The notes under the pieces are model-generated. The model made no database searches. It had not been told where the DNA came from and saw only the letters and a list, made by a program, of their open reading frames with translations. Shown piece after piece: positions 51,885 to 60,411 of a stretch of 64,000 nucleotides of DNA. How positions within the stretch are numbered: the first letter of the stretch is position 1; the number at the start of each line of letters is the position of its first letter. This DNA is from Loktanella sp. Lineage in GTDB: Bacteria > Pseudomonadota > Alphaproteobacteria > Rhodobacterales > Rhodobacteraceae. The DNA lies in NCBI GenBank assembly GCA_017390475.1, contig JAFPBO010000002.1, positions 1-64,000 on the forward strand, read 5' to 3'. The position numbers and the translations under genes are program-made.

Positions 51885-52628
51885 GTGTTGGACTGGCTTT
51901 ATGCTGTTTGGCCGGGGCTTGAGGCCTCGGTCAGCCTGTTATCCCTTCAGCCGCCGGGCTGGGGGGGGAATTTGCTGCGCGGAGCATGGGCCAGTTTGCA
52001 GATCGCGCTGGGGGCCTTTGCGCTGGGGCTGGTGATCGGCACATTCGGCGCGCTGGGCAAGCTGCATGGCGGGCCGGTGACCCGCGATCTGTTGTCGGTC
52101 TATACGGTCGTGGTGCGGGCGGTGCCGGAACTGATCCTGATCCTGATATTGTATTATGCAGGGACAGATATTCTGAACCAAGCCTTGCAGGCGATGGGCC
52201 AGCGGCCTGTCGAAATCTCTGGCGTGGTCGCGGGCATCGCGGTGCTGGGCATCGTGCAGGGTGCCTATGCGACAGAGGTTTTGCGCGGTGCCATCCAGTC
52301 CGTGCCGCGCGGCCAGCATGAAGCGGCACGCGCCTATGGCATGGGGTCGGTGCAGACGCTCCGGCGGGTGACCTTTCCCGCGATGCTGCCCTTGGCCTTG
52401 CCCGGCCTGTCCAACCTGTGGCTGATCGCGACAAAGGATACGGCTTTGCTGGCTATTGTTGGCTTTGCCGAACTGACGCTGGAGACAAGGCAGGCTGCGG
52501 GGTCCACACGGGCCTATTTCACATTTTTCCTGGCGGCGGGCGCGCTTTATCTGATGATGACGCTGCTGTCGGGCCGCATTTTTGGCTGGATCGAAGCGCG
52601 CTATCGCCGTGGGCAGGTGCGGCAATGA
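51885..52628 (+). CDS. Amino-acid ABC transporter permease 1
   Basis: A 247-residue inner-membrane permease of the HisQ/ArtQ type, with five or so hydrophobic segments. GAYATEVLRGAIQSVPRGQ and HEAARAYGMGSVQTLRRVTFP form the docking region. The start is GTG at 51885, 13 bases after the binding-protein stop. It overlaps permease 2 by ATGA. Confidence 0.87.
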   Translation: MLDWLYAVWPGLEASVSLLSLQPPGWGGNLLRGAWASLQIALGAFALGLVIGTFGALGKLHGGPVTRDLLSVYTVVVRAVPELILILILYYAGTDILNQALQAMGQRPVEISGVVAGIAVLGIVQGAYATEVLRGAIQSVPRGQHEAARAYGMGSVQTLRRVTFPAMLPLALPGLSNLWLIATKDTALLAIVGFAELTLETRQAAGSTRAYFTFFLAAGALYLMMTLLSGRIFGWIEARYRRGQVRQ

Positions 52629-53419
52629 TAACAAGGGCAAGGTTGGCGCAGGAGATTTTCGTGCCGCATCGTCTGGTGATGATCGCGGTGGCGATTGGTC
52701 TGGTGGTCTGGGCCGCCACGGCAATGCGCTGGCACTGGATACCACGCTATTACGATCTGGCGTTGCAAGGATTATGGCGCACTATCTGGCTGCTCGGCCT
52801 CAGCTGTCTGATCGGTTTCGCCTTGGCGGTGCCTTTGGGGCTGGCACAGGCGGCTGGGCCACGCATCCTTGCCGCGCCGGCGCGCGCCTTTTGCACGGTG
52901 ATCCGCGGCACGCCGATTTTGCTGCAACTCTGGCTGATCTATTACGGCGTCGGCAGCCTTTTCCCGCAATTTCCCTGGATCAGGGAAAGCGAGCTTTGGC
53001 CCTATCTGCGGCAGGCCTGGCCCTATGCGTTGTTAGCCTTGTCGCTGAGTTTTGCGGGCTATGAGGGCGAGGTGATGCGCGGTGCGTTCCGATCCGTCCC
53101 CGGCGGTCAGTTAGAGGCAGCGCGGTCGATGGGCATGGGCCGTTTGGCGATTTTCCGCCGGATATGGTTCCCGCAGGCGTTGCAGCGGGCCTTGCCGACC
53201 CTGGGCGGTGAAACCGTTTTGCAGCTGAAGGCGACACCATTGGTTGCAACGATTTCGGTCATCGATATCTACGCTGTAGCCAGCCGGGTGCGGCAGGATA
53301 CGTTCATTATTTATGAACCTTTGCTGTTATTGGCGGTGATTTACATGATGATCGCGGGACTGCTGGCTTTGGGTTTCAAGCTGCTGGAACAGCGGTTCAA
53401 TCGCGGCATGATCGGATAG
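52625..53419 (+). CDS. Amino-acid ABC transporter permease 2
   Basis: A 264-residue HisM/ArtM-type permease. Typical docking segment GAFRSVPGGQLEAARSMGMG, and FCTVIRGTPILLQLWLIYYG in the first half. ATG at 52625 overlaps the end of permease 1. No amino-acid-type ATPase gene follows: the next genes are oppA and its partners. The ATP-binding subunit must come from elsewhere, possibly a shared one. Confidence 0.88.
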   Translation: MITRARLAQEIFVPHRLVMIAVAIGLVVWAATAMRWHWIPRYYDLALQGLWRTIWLLGLSCLIGFALAVPLGLAQAAGPRILAAPARAFCTVIRGTPILLQLWLIYYGVGSLFPQFPWIRESELWPYLRQAWPYALLALSLSFAGYEGEVMRGAFRSVPGGQLEAARSMGMGRLAIFRRIWFPQALQRALPTLGGETVLQLKATPLVATISVIDIYAVASRVRQDTFIIYEPLLLLAVIYMMIAGLLALGFKLLEQRFNRGMIG

Positions 53420-53444
53420 GGCAAAGTGCCGGTCTGGCGGCATT

Positions 53445-53564
53445 GAAAGTGCCGTCGCGGCACTTTCGGCATGCTCTTGTCATTTCTGCAAAGACGCCCC
53501 AGAGTTGCGGTCTCGCGACAGAGATCGCGACCCAACAGATCTGTGGCACATGTCCGATGACATG
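53445..53564. promoter_or_regulatory. Hairpin-rich leader before oppA
   Basis: Three strong dyads lie in 120 bases: GAAAGTGCCG-TCG-CGGCACTTTC (53445-53467), GGTCTCGCGA with TCGCGACC (53509-53532) and CATGTC-CGAT-GACATG (53549-53564). The first may terminate the amino-acid permease transcript, although no T-run follows. The others would fold in the oppA leader and could serve mRNA stability or small-RNA control. Confidence 0.5.
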
Positions 53565-53592
53565 CCCCACCCTCGCCAACAGGGAGATTTTC

Positions 53593-55224
53593 ATGAAACT
53601 GAAATCGTTACTCAAAACCGGCAGCGCATTGGTGCTGCTATCGGCCGTTGCAGCCAATGCGCAGGCGACTCATCCGCAAACCGGCGAAGCGCTGGCCGAG
53701 GTGCAAACATTCACCTATCGCGTTCTGGATGAACATTCCTCGGTCGATCCGCAGGTGGTCGAAGATACCTATGGTGCCGATATTGTCCGTGATCTGTTTG
53801 AAGGTCTGATGAACCAGGATGCCGAAGGTGAAGTGACACCCGGTGTCGCCACCGGATATGAAGTATCCGAAGACGGGCTGACCTATACGTTCACGCTGCG
53901 CGACAATGCGCTTTGGTCCAATGGCGACCCGATTATGGCCAGCGATTTCGTCTTTGCATGGAAACGCGCTGTCGATCCGGCACTCGCTTCTGAATATGCA
54001 TGGTTCATGGAATTGATGTCGATCCAGAACGCGGCAGAGATCATCGCGGGCGAGATGGACAAAGATGACCTGGGCGTCGCCGCCCCTGACGACAAGACCT
54101 TCGTCGTGACCCTGTCTCAGCCCTTGCCCTATTTCGCGCAGATGACGACGCATTCCACGACCTTCCCGGTGCATCCGGCGACTGTCGAAGAATTCGGCGA
54201 CGCATGGACGCGCCCTGAAAACATCGTGTCCAACGGCGCTTACATCCTGCGCGAACACGTCCCGCAGGAACGTCTGGTGCGCGTGCGCAACGAAAACTAC
54301 TGGGACAATGACAACACCATCCTTGATGAAGTCACATCGCTGGTGATCAATGACGTCAATCAGGGCCTGACCCGTTTTCTGGCAGGCGAGCTTGACCGGA
54401 CAGAGATTCCTCCGGGTCAGTTCACCCGTCTGGCCGATGAATATCCTGATCAGGCGATCAGCATTCCGCGCCTGTGTTCCTATTACTACAACTTCAACCT
54501 GGCCGAGGGCGGGCCGGAAGCCTTGCAGGACGTGCGTGTACGCCAGGCGATGAACCTCGCTGTCAACCGCGATGTGATCGTCAATAATGTGCTGGGTGCA
54601 GGGCAGACTGCGGCCTATAACTTTACCCCGGTGCTGACGGCAGGTTTTGAACTGCCCGAATTGCCGATTGCAGACATGACGCAGGAAGAACGCAATGCTA
54701 TGGCGGTCGAACTGATCACAGAGGCCGGTTACGGCATCGGTGGCCAGCCGCTGAGCATCGAGCTGTTGTACAACACCGACGAGGCGCACCGGAACATCGC
54801 TGTGGCGCTTGGCCAGATGTGGCAGCAGACGCTGGGTATCCAGACCTCGCTGGCCAATCAGGAATGGCAGACCTTCCTGCAGACCCGTGGCAACCAGAAC
54901 TTTGAAATGGCCCGCGGTGCCTGGTGTGGTGATTATAACGAAGCTTCGACCTTTCTTGATCTGGTCACCACCAATTCCGGCTACAACGACGCGAAATATT
55001 CCAACGCCGAAGTCGATCAGCTGATGGCCGATGCCAAAACGGCCGAGGACCCGCAGCCGAACTATACCCGAGTAGAAGAGATCATCGCCGAAGAAGTGCC
55101 GATCATCCCGATCTACCATTACGCCGATGGCTATATGTTCGATGAGACCCTGCGCGGCTGGCCGGTCGATAACGTCGAGCAGAACTGGTATAGCCGCGAC
55201 CTTTACAAAGTCGTCGCGGAATAA
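53593..55224 (+). CDS. oppA: Oligopeptide-binding protein OppA
   Basis: A 543-residue family 5 solute-binding protein. A signal peptide (SALVLLSAVAANAQA) is followed by the large two-lobe domain; DPQVVEDTYGADIVRDLFEG and LVTTNSGYNDAKY are typical of E. coli-like OppA. ATG at 53593 has GGGAG before it. Head of oppABCDF. Peptide range cannot be read from sequence; murein peptides or short peptides are both possible. Confidence 0.92.
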   Translation: MKLKSLLKTGSALVLLSAVAANAQATHPQTGEALAEVQTFTYRVLDEHSSVDPQVVEDTYGADIVRDLFEGLMNQDAEGEVTPGVATGYEVSEDGLTYTFTLRDNALWSNGDPIMASDFVFAWKRAVDPALASEYAWFMELMSIQNAAEIIAGEMDKDDLGVAAPDDKTFVVTLSQPLPYFAQMTTHSTTFPVHPATVEEFGDAWTRPENIVSNGAYILREHVPQERLVRVRNENYWDNDNTILDEVTSLVINDVNQGLTRFLAGELDRTEIPPGQFTRLADEYPDQAISIPRLCSYYYNFNLAEGGPEALQDVRVRQAMNLAVNRDVIVNNVLGAGQTAAYNFTPVLTAGFELPELPIADMTQEERNAMAVELITEAGYGIGGQPLSIELLYNTDEAHRNIAVALGQMWQQTLGIQTSLANQEWQTFLQTRGNQNFEMARGAWCGDYNEASTFLDLVTTNSGYNDAKYSNAEVDQLMADAKTAEDPQPNYTRVEEIIAEEVPIIPIYHYADGYMFDETLRGWPVDNVEQNWYSRDLYKVVAE

Positions 55225-55302
55225 TCACGACAGTCTGAACCCGGATCTGTGCCCCCATTGCGGGGGCGCAGGCGATTTATCCATTGGGCAGCGGAGACGT
55301 TC

Positions 55303-56226
55303 ATGTTCAACTTCGTGCTGAAGCGGCTGGCGATTGCCGTGCCGACGATCCTTATTCTGGTCATCTTGTCCTTCATGCTGATGTTCGCGGCCCCGGGTGG
55401 GCCGTTCAACAGCGAAAGGCCGCTGCCGCCACAGGTGCTTGCCAATATCGAGGCGCGCTATGGGCTGGATCAGCCTTATTGGAAGCAGATGTATGATTAT
55501 GTGGTGAATGTCGTCACCCGGTTCGATTTCGGCCCGTCATTCCAATATCGCGACCGCAATGTGAATGATGTCATCATGCAGGGGTTTCCGGTGACGCTGA
55601 CCTATGGTTTCTGGTCCTTTCTGATCGCCGTCGTTGTTGGTGTGTCGCTGGGCGTCGTGGCCGCTATCCGGCATAATACATGGCTGGATTATTTCGCCGT
55701 GGGGATCACGGTCGGCGCGCAGGTGCTGCCGAATTTTGTCATGGCCCCGATCCTTGTGCTGGTTTTCACACTTTGGCTGGGATGGTTGCCGGGCGGTGGC
55801 TGGCAGGGCGGGCAATGGCAATATCTGGTGCTGCCGGTGATTGCGCTGTCGACCAGCTATATGGCCTCGATCGCGCGGATCATGCGGTCTTCGATGCTCG
55901 AAGTGCTGAACGCCGGTTTTATCCGCACCGCCCATGCCAAGGGGCTGCCGATGTGGCGGATCATCCTGCGCCACGCGCTGAAACCCGCGATGCTGCCGGT
56001 CCTGTCCTATCTGGGGCCTGCTTTCGTGCTGATGATCACCGGTTCGGTGGTGATCGATGTCTATTTCTCGACCGGCGGGATCGGCCAGTTTTTTGTGAAT
56101 TCCGCCTTTAGCCGTGACTATGCGGTCATCATGGGGATTACCATTCTGGTGGGCGTACTGACCATTCTTTTCAACCTTGTGGTGGATCTGCTTTATGCAT
56201 GGATCGACCCCAAGATCCGCTATTGA
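55303..56226 (+). CDS. oppB: Oligopeptide transporter permease OppB
   Basis: A 307-residue permease with about six hydrophobic segments. IRTAHAKGLPMWRIILRHAL is the docking loop; the first segment (LAIAVPTILILVILSFMLMF) and the FFVNSAFSRDYAVIMG loop match OppB. ATG at 55303 is the natural start; a longer frame begins in the intergenic region. Confidence 0.93.
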   Translation: MFNFVLKRLAIAVPTILILVILSFMLMFAAPGGPFNSERPLPPQVLANIEARYGLDQPYWKQMYDYVVNVVTRFDFGPSFQYRDRNVNDVIMQGFPVTLTYGFWSFLIAVVVGVSLGVVAAIRHNTWLDYFAVGITVGAQVLPNFVMAPILVLVFTLWLGWLPGGGWQGGQWQYLVLPVIALSTSYMASIARIMRSSMLEVLNAGFIRTAHAKGLPMWRIILRHALKPAMLPVLSYLGPAFVLMITGSVVIDVYFSTGGIGQFFVNSAFSRDYAVIMGITILVGVLTILFNLVVDLLYAWIDPKIRY

Positions 56227-56236
56227 GGGGGCGATG

Positions 56237-57163
56237 ATGTATCCCGACAAGACAACCGCCGACGGGCTGGTCGGTGCCGCACATCTGGCCGAGGTGCAGG
56301 GCCGGTCGCTGTGGAAAGATGCCCGCCAGCGTTTCGCGCGCAACAAGGCGGCAGTGGCCGGTCTGATCGCGCTGATCCTGATCACGCTGTTTGCGTTTTT
56401 CGGCGGCGTTCTGACACAATGGTCCACTCAGGAAATCGACTGGCCAATGATGGGCCGTGTCGCGCAGGATGGTGGCCCAAGCTTTGCCAATGGCCATTAC
56501 TTTGGTGTCGATGAACTGGGCCGCGACCTTTATGCCCGCACGGTGCAGGGCACACGGATATCCTTGCTGGTCGGTTTTGTCGGTGCCGGGATCGCGGTGA
56601 TTGTCGGCACGCTCTATGGGGCCATCGCCGGTTATTTCGGCGGGCGGATCGACGGGATCATGATGCGCAGTGTCGATATCCTGATGGCGATCCCGTTCAT
56701 GTTCGTGCTGATCCTGATGCTGGTGATTTTCGGGCGGTCAATCCTGATGCTATTCATCGGCATCGGGCTGATTTCATGGCTGGATATGTCGCGTATCGCA
56801 CGCGGCCAGACCTTGACGCTGAAGAACAAGGAATTCGTCGAGGCGGCCGTTGCCACCGGTGTGCGCCCACTAACGATCATCCTGCGCCATATCGTGCCGA
56901 ACCTGCTGGGCCTTGTGATCGTCTATGCCACCTTGCTGGTCCCCAGCATGATCATCACCGAAAGTTTCATCAGCTTTCTGGGCCTTGGCGTACAGGAGCC
57001 GGCGACATCGCTGGGCGCGCTGATCTCGGCTGGTGCCGGCCAGATGCAATATGGCGTGATCTGGCAACTGGCCTTTCCGCTGTTCTTTTTCATTGTGACG
57101 CTTTTCGCGTTCTTTTTCGTGGGCGACGGTCTGCGCGATGCGCTCGACCCCAAGGACCGCTGA
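56237..57163 (+). CDS. oppC: Oligopeptide transporter permease OppC
   Basis: A 308-residue permease with an N-terminal cytoplasmic stretch (SLWKDARQRFARNKAAVAG) before the first segment, as in OppC. The docking loop AAVATGVRPLTIILRHIVPN and the later SFISFLGLGVQEPATSLGAL are typical. GAGGGG ends six bases before the ATG at 56237; the ATG at 56234 is also possible. Confidence 0.93.
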   Translation: MYPDKTTADGLVGAAHLAEVQGRSLWKDARQRFARNKAAVAGLIALILITLFAFFGGVLTQWSTQEIDWPMMGRVAQDGGPSFANGHYFGVDELGRDLYARTVQGTRISLLVGFVGAGIAVIVGTLYGAIAGYFGGRIDGIMMRSVDILMAIPFMFVLILMLVIFGRSILMLFIGIGLISWLDMSRIARGQTLTLKNKEFVEAAVATGVRPLTIILRHIVPNLLGLVIVYATLLVPSMIITESFISFLGLGVQEPATSLGALISAGAGQMQYGVIWQLAFPLFFFIVTLFAFFFVGDGLRDALDPKDR

Positions 57164-57164
57164 C

Positions 57165-58133
57165 ATGACCTTATTGCAGACCAAAGACCTGACCGTGACA
57201 TTCCAGACCGCTGATGGCCCCGTCAATGCGGTCAACGGGGTGAATTTCAACATCGACACCGGCGAAACCCTGGCCATCGTTGGGGAAAGCGGGTCTGGCA
57301 AGAGCCAGACTGCCTTTGCGATCATGGGCTTGCTTGCGCGCAACGGTAAAGCCAGCGGGCAGGCTCTGTTCGACGGGCAGGACCTGCTGAGCATGTCGAC
57401 AAAGGCCCTGAACAAGATCCGCGCGAATGAGATCGCGATGATCTTTCAGGACCCGATGACATCGCTGAATCCCTATATCCGCATTTCCGACCAGATGGCC
57501 GAGGTGTTGACGCTGCACAAAGGCCTGTCCAAACGTGAGGCTATCGCGCAATCGGTGCGGATGCTGGATGCGGTGCGTATCCCCGACGCCAAGGCGCGGA
57601 TCAGCAGCTATCCGCATGAATTTTCCGGCGGTATGCGGCAGCGGATCATGATTGCGATGGCGCTACTTTGCGAACCGCGGCTGTTGATCGCGGATGAACC
57701 GACCACCGCGCTGGATGTGACTGTGCAGGCGCAGATCATGCAGGTGCTCGCCGATATCCGGCGCGATTTCGGCACGGCGATTATCCTGATCACGCATGAT
57801 CTGGGGATCGTGGCCGATGCCTGTGACCGGACGCTGGTGCTTTATGGTGGGCAGATCATGGAGGAAGGGGCGACGGATGACGTCTTTGCACGCCCGGCGC
57901 ATCCTTATACATCGGGCCTGCTGCGTGCCGTGCCACGGCTGGACCGCGACGATGATGAATTGCTGACCATCGCGGGCGAGCCGCCGGATATGTCGCGTCT
58001 GCCTGCGGGCTGCCCGTTTTCGCCGCGCTGCGCCGTCGTGATGCCGCATTGCCCCACAGTCAAACCCGCGTTGGAAAGGTTCGACGGCACCCGCCGCCGC
58101 GCCTGCCATCTGCCGGTGCAGGAGGTCGCATGA
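57165..58133 (+). CDS. oppD: Oligopeptide transporter ATPase OppD
   Basis: A 322-residue ATPase. Walker A GESGSGKSQT, Q-loop MIFQDPMTSLNPYIRI, signature FSGGMRQRIMIAMAL, Walker B LLIADEPTTALD and H-loop ITHDLGI are intact. The C-terminal oligopeptide-transporter domain holds four Cys (GCPFSPRCAVVMPHC to RACHLP) that bind an iron-sulfur cluster in related proteins. Overlaps oppF. Confidence 0.94.
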   Translation: MTLLQTKDLTVTFQTADGPVNAVNGVNFNIDTGETLAIVGESGSGKSQTAFAIMGLLARNGKASGQALFDGQDLLSMSTKALNKIRANEIAMIFQDPMTSLNPYIRISDQMAEVLTLHKGLSKREAIAQSVRMLDAVRIPDAKARISSYPHEFSGGMRQRIMIAMALLCEPRLLIADEPTTALDVTVQAQIMQVLADIRRDFGTAIILITHDLGIVADACDRTLVLYGGQIMEEGATDDVFARPAHPYTSGLLRAVPRLDRDDDELLTIAGEPPDMSRLPAGCPFSPRCAVVMPHCPTVKPALERFDGTRRRACHLPVQEVA

Positions 58134-59140
58134 TGGACCCGATCCTTTCTGTTCAGGACCTCAAGGTCACCTTTGATGTGATCCCGCAGGGCGCCTGGCC
58201 CTGGACCAAGGCGCAAAAGCTGCATGCAGTGAACGGTATCAGTTTCGATCTGGCACCGGGCGAATGTCTGGGCGTCGTCGGCGAAAGCGGCTCTGGCAAG
58301 TCAACGCTGGCGCGCGCCATCGTCGGCACTGTGCCATCCAGCCACGGGCGGATCATGTTTGAAGGCAATGATCTGGCCGCGATGACGCCGAACACCCGCC
58401 GGGTGCATCGCAAAGATGTGCAGATGATCTTTCAGGACCCGCTTGCCGCACTGAACCCGCGGATGACGGTGGGTGACATCATCGCCGAACCTTTGATCAC
58501 CCATGAGCCAAAGACGCCGCGCAAAGAGGTCCGCCAACGGGTGCAGGCGCTGATGGAACGGGTCGGGTTGCTGCCCAATCTGGTCAACCGCTATCCGCAT
58601 GAATTTTCCGGCGGCCAGTGTCAGCGGATCGGCATTGCCCGCGCGTTGATCCTGAAACCGAAACTGCTGATCTGTGACGAACCGGTGTCGGCGCTGGATG
58701 TGTCGGTGCAGGCCCAGGTTGTAAACCTCTTGCGTGAATTGCAGCGTGACATGGGCCTGTCGATGATCTTTATCGCCCATGATCTTAGCGTCGTGCGTCA
58801 TGTTTCTGATAGGGTGATGGTCATGTATCTGGGCCGCACGATGGAGCTGGCCGACAGCAAGCTGCTGACCCGCGCGCCGCGCCACCCCTATAGCCAGGCC
58901 TTGATCGCGTCAGTGCCGATCCCTGATCCGGTGCGGGAACGGGCACGCAGACGCCCGGTGCTTGAAGGTGAACTGCCATCGCCACTGCGCCCGCCATCAG
59001 GCTGCGTCTTCCGCACCCGTTGCCCCAAGGCGCAGCAGGTCTGCGCGCAAGAATGCCCGCCGATGATCGATGCAGGCGGCGGCCATCTGGTCGCCTGCCC
59101 TTTCCAGGAAGTGGAACAGGTCTTGCAGCCGGCGGACTGA
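58130..59140 (+). CDS. oppF: Oligopeptide transporter ATPase OppF
   Basis: A 336-residue ATPase. Walker A GESGSGKST, Q-loop MIFQDPLAALNPRMTV, signature FSGGQCQRIGIARAL, Walker B LLICDEPVSALD and H-loop IAHDLSV are intact. The C-terminus again has a Cys cluster (GCVFRTRCPKAQQVCAQEC). Starts with MMDPILSV at 58130, overlapping the oppD stop; a second ATG follows directly. Last gene of the opp operon; rhaI is convergent 18 bases away. Confidence 0.94.
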   Translation: MMDPILSVQDLKVTFDVIPQGAWPWTKAQKLHAVNGISFDLAPGECLGVVGESGSGKSTLARAIVGTVPSSHGRIMFEGNDLAAMTPNTRRVHRKDVQMIFQDPLAALNPRMTVGDIIAEPLITHEPKTPRKEVRQRVQALMERVGLLPNLVNRYPHEFSGGQCQRIGIARALILKPKLLICDEPVSALDVSVQAQVVNLLRELQRDMGLSMIFIAHDLSVVRHVSDRVMVMYLGRTMELADSKLLTRAPRHPYSQALIASVPIPDPVRERARRRPVLEGELPSPLRPPSGCVFRTRCPKAQQVCAQECPPMIDAGGGHLVACPFQEVEQVLQPAD

Positions 59141-59157
59141 CCTGTCCGACGATATCG

Positions 59158-60402
59158 CTAACCGCGTGACGCGACGCTGTGCTGATATTTCTCAAGCCCG
59201 GTCAGCAGGGTATGGCCCACCGGCACATCGGCTCGCGCGCAATGTTCGGCCCAGACAGCGGCAAAGGGCAGATCGCGTGCTTCCTCTGTCAGCACCAGAC
59301 GAGCGGTGAAATCGAGGTTGTGTTCCATCGATTTCAACCGGTCCTGCGGCAGCAAAAACGCGCGCAGCAATGCCTTTTGCATATTGCGCACACCGATGAC
59401 CCAGGCCGCGGTCCGGCTGATCGTGGCGTCAAAGAAATCCAGCCCGATCCGCGTGCGCGGCAGAAGGTCGGCAAAGACCAGTTCCTGCGCCATCGCCAGC
59501 AGATCGTCGTTCAGCAGGATCACATGGTCGCTGTCCCACCGCACCGGGCGCGAGACATGCAGCAGGATATCCTCGACTGACAGGGCGACGGATGACAATT
59601 TGTCGGCCACGCTTTCTGTCGGGTGGAAATGGCCCATGTCGAGGCAAAGCGCGGTGCCCTTGCGGATCGCATAGCCGAGGTAGAATTCGTGGCTGCCTAC
59701 GGTCATGGATTCCACGCCAATGCCGAAGAGTTTGGATTCCACAGCGTCGATCAGTTCACTTTTCGGCAGCTTGTCGGCCATCATCGCGTCCAATGACGCT
59801 TCCAGCCTGCGCCGTGCGGCCATCCGGTCGACCGGCGTATCCTTGGACCCGTCTGGCACCCAGATGTTATTGACCGCAGCCGACCCAAGTTCGCGCCCCA
59901 TCCTTGCGGCAATCTCGCGGCAGCGCTTGCCATGTTCGATCCAGAAATCGCGGATACCTGCATCGGGGTGTGATAGGGTCAGATTGTCGTCCGCCTTTGC
60001 ATGGGCAAAGAAAGTCGGGTTGAAATCCAGCCCCAGCCCCTGATCCCTGGCCCAATCGACCCAAGGCATGAAATGGCGGTATTCGATCTGGTCACGGTCG
60101 GGGTTTTCGTCACTGTCCAGATAGCAGGCATGCAGGTTCAGCCGGTGTTTGCCGGGGATATGCGCAAAGGCGAAATCCAGATCGGCGCGTAATTCATCAG
60201 GATTCCGCGCGCGGCCAGGATGGTTGCCGGTCGCCTGAATACCGCCGCCCGATGCGCCGGTTTTCGTCTCAAACCCCGCCACATCATCGCCTTGCCAGCA
60301 ATGCACGGAAATCGGCACGGTGGACAGCGCGGCCAAGGCTGTTTCGGTATCCACGCCCCAGTCAGCGAATTGGGCGCGGGCGGACTCATAGGTGTTGGTC
60401 AT
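59158..60402 (-). CDS. rhaA: L-rhamnose isomerase (E. coli RhaA type)
   Basis: A 414-residue metal-dependent isomerase turning L-rhamnose into L-rhamnulose. It matches the enterobacterial RhaA type along its length: ISVHCWQGDDVAGFE, GIQATGNHPGRARN, LGLDFNPTFFAHAKAD, CLDMGHFHPTESVADKLSS and LLHVSRPVRWDSDHVILL are nearly the same. Metal ligands Glu, Asp and His in the ESKLFG to DMGHFHP region are intact. Three ATGs start the frame; the third (60402) is six bases after AGGGG and is preferred. It lies downstream of the bifunctional aldolase gene. Confidence 0.9.
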   Translation of the reverse strand: MTNTYESARAQFADWGVDTETALAALSTVPISVHCWQGDDVAGFETKTGASGGGIQATGNHPGRARNPDELRADLDFAFAHIPGKHRLNLHACYLDSDENPDRDQIEYRHFMPWVDWARDQGLGLDFNPTFFAHAKADDNLTLSHPDAGIRDFWIEHGKRCREIAARMGRELGSAAVNNIWVPDGSKDTPVDRMAARRRLEASLDAMMADKLPKSELIDAVESKLFGIGVESMTVGSHEFYLGYAIRKGTALCLDMGHFHPTESVADKLSSVALSVEDILLHVSRPVRWDSDHVILLNDDLLAMAQELVFADLLPRTRIGLDFFDATISRTAAWVIGVRNMQKALLRAFLLPQDRLKSMEHNLDFTARLVLTEEARDLPFAAVWAEHCARADVPVGHTLLTGLEKYQHSVASRG

Positions 60403-60411
60403 CATCATCCC

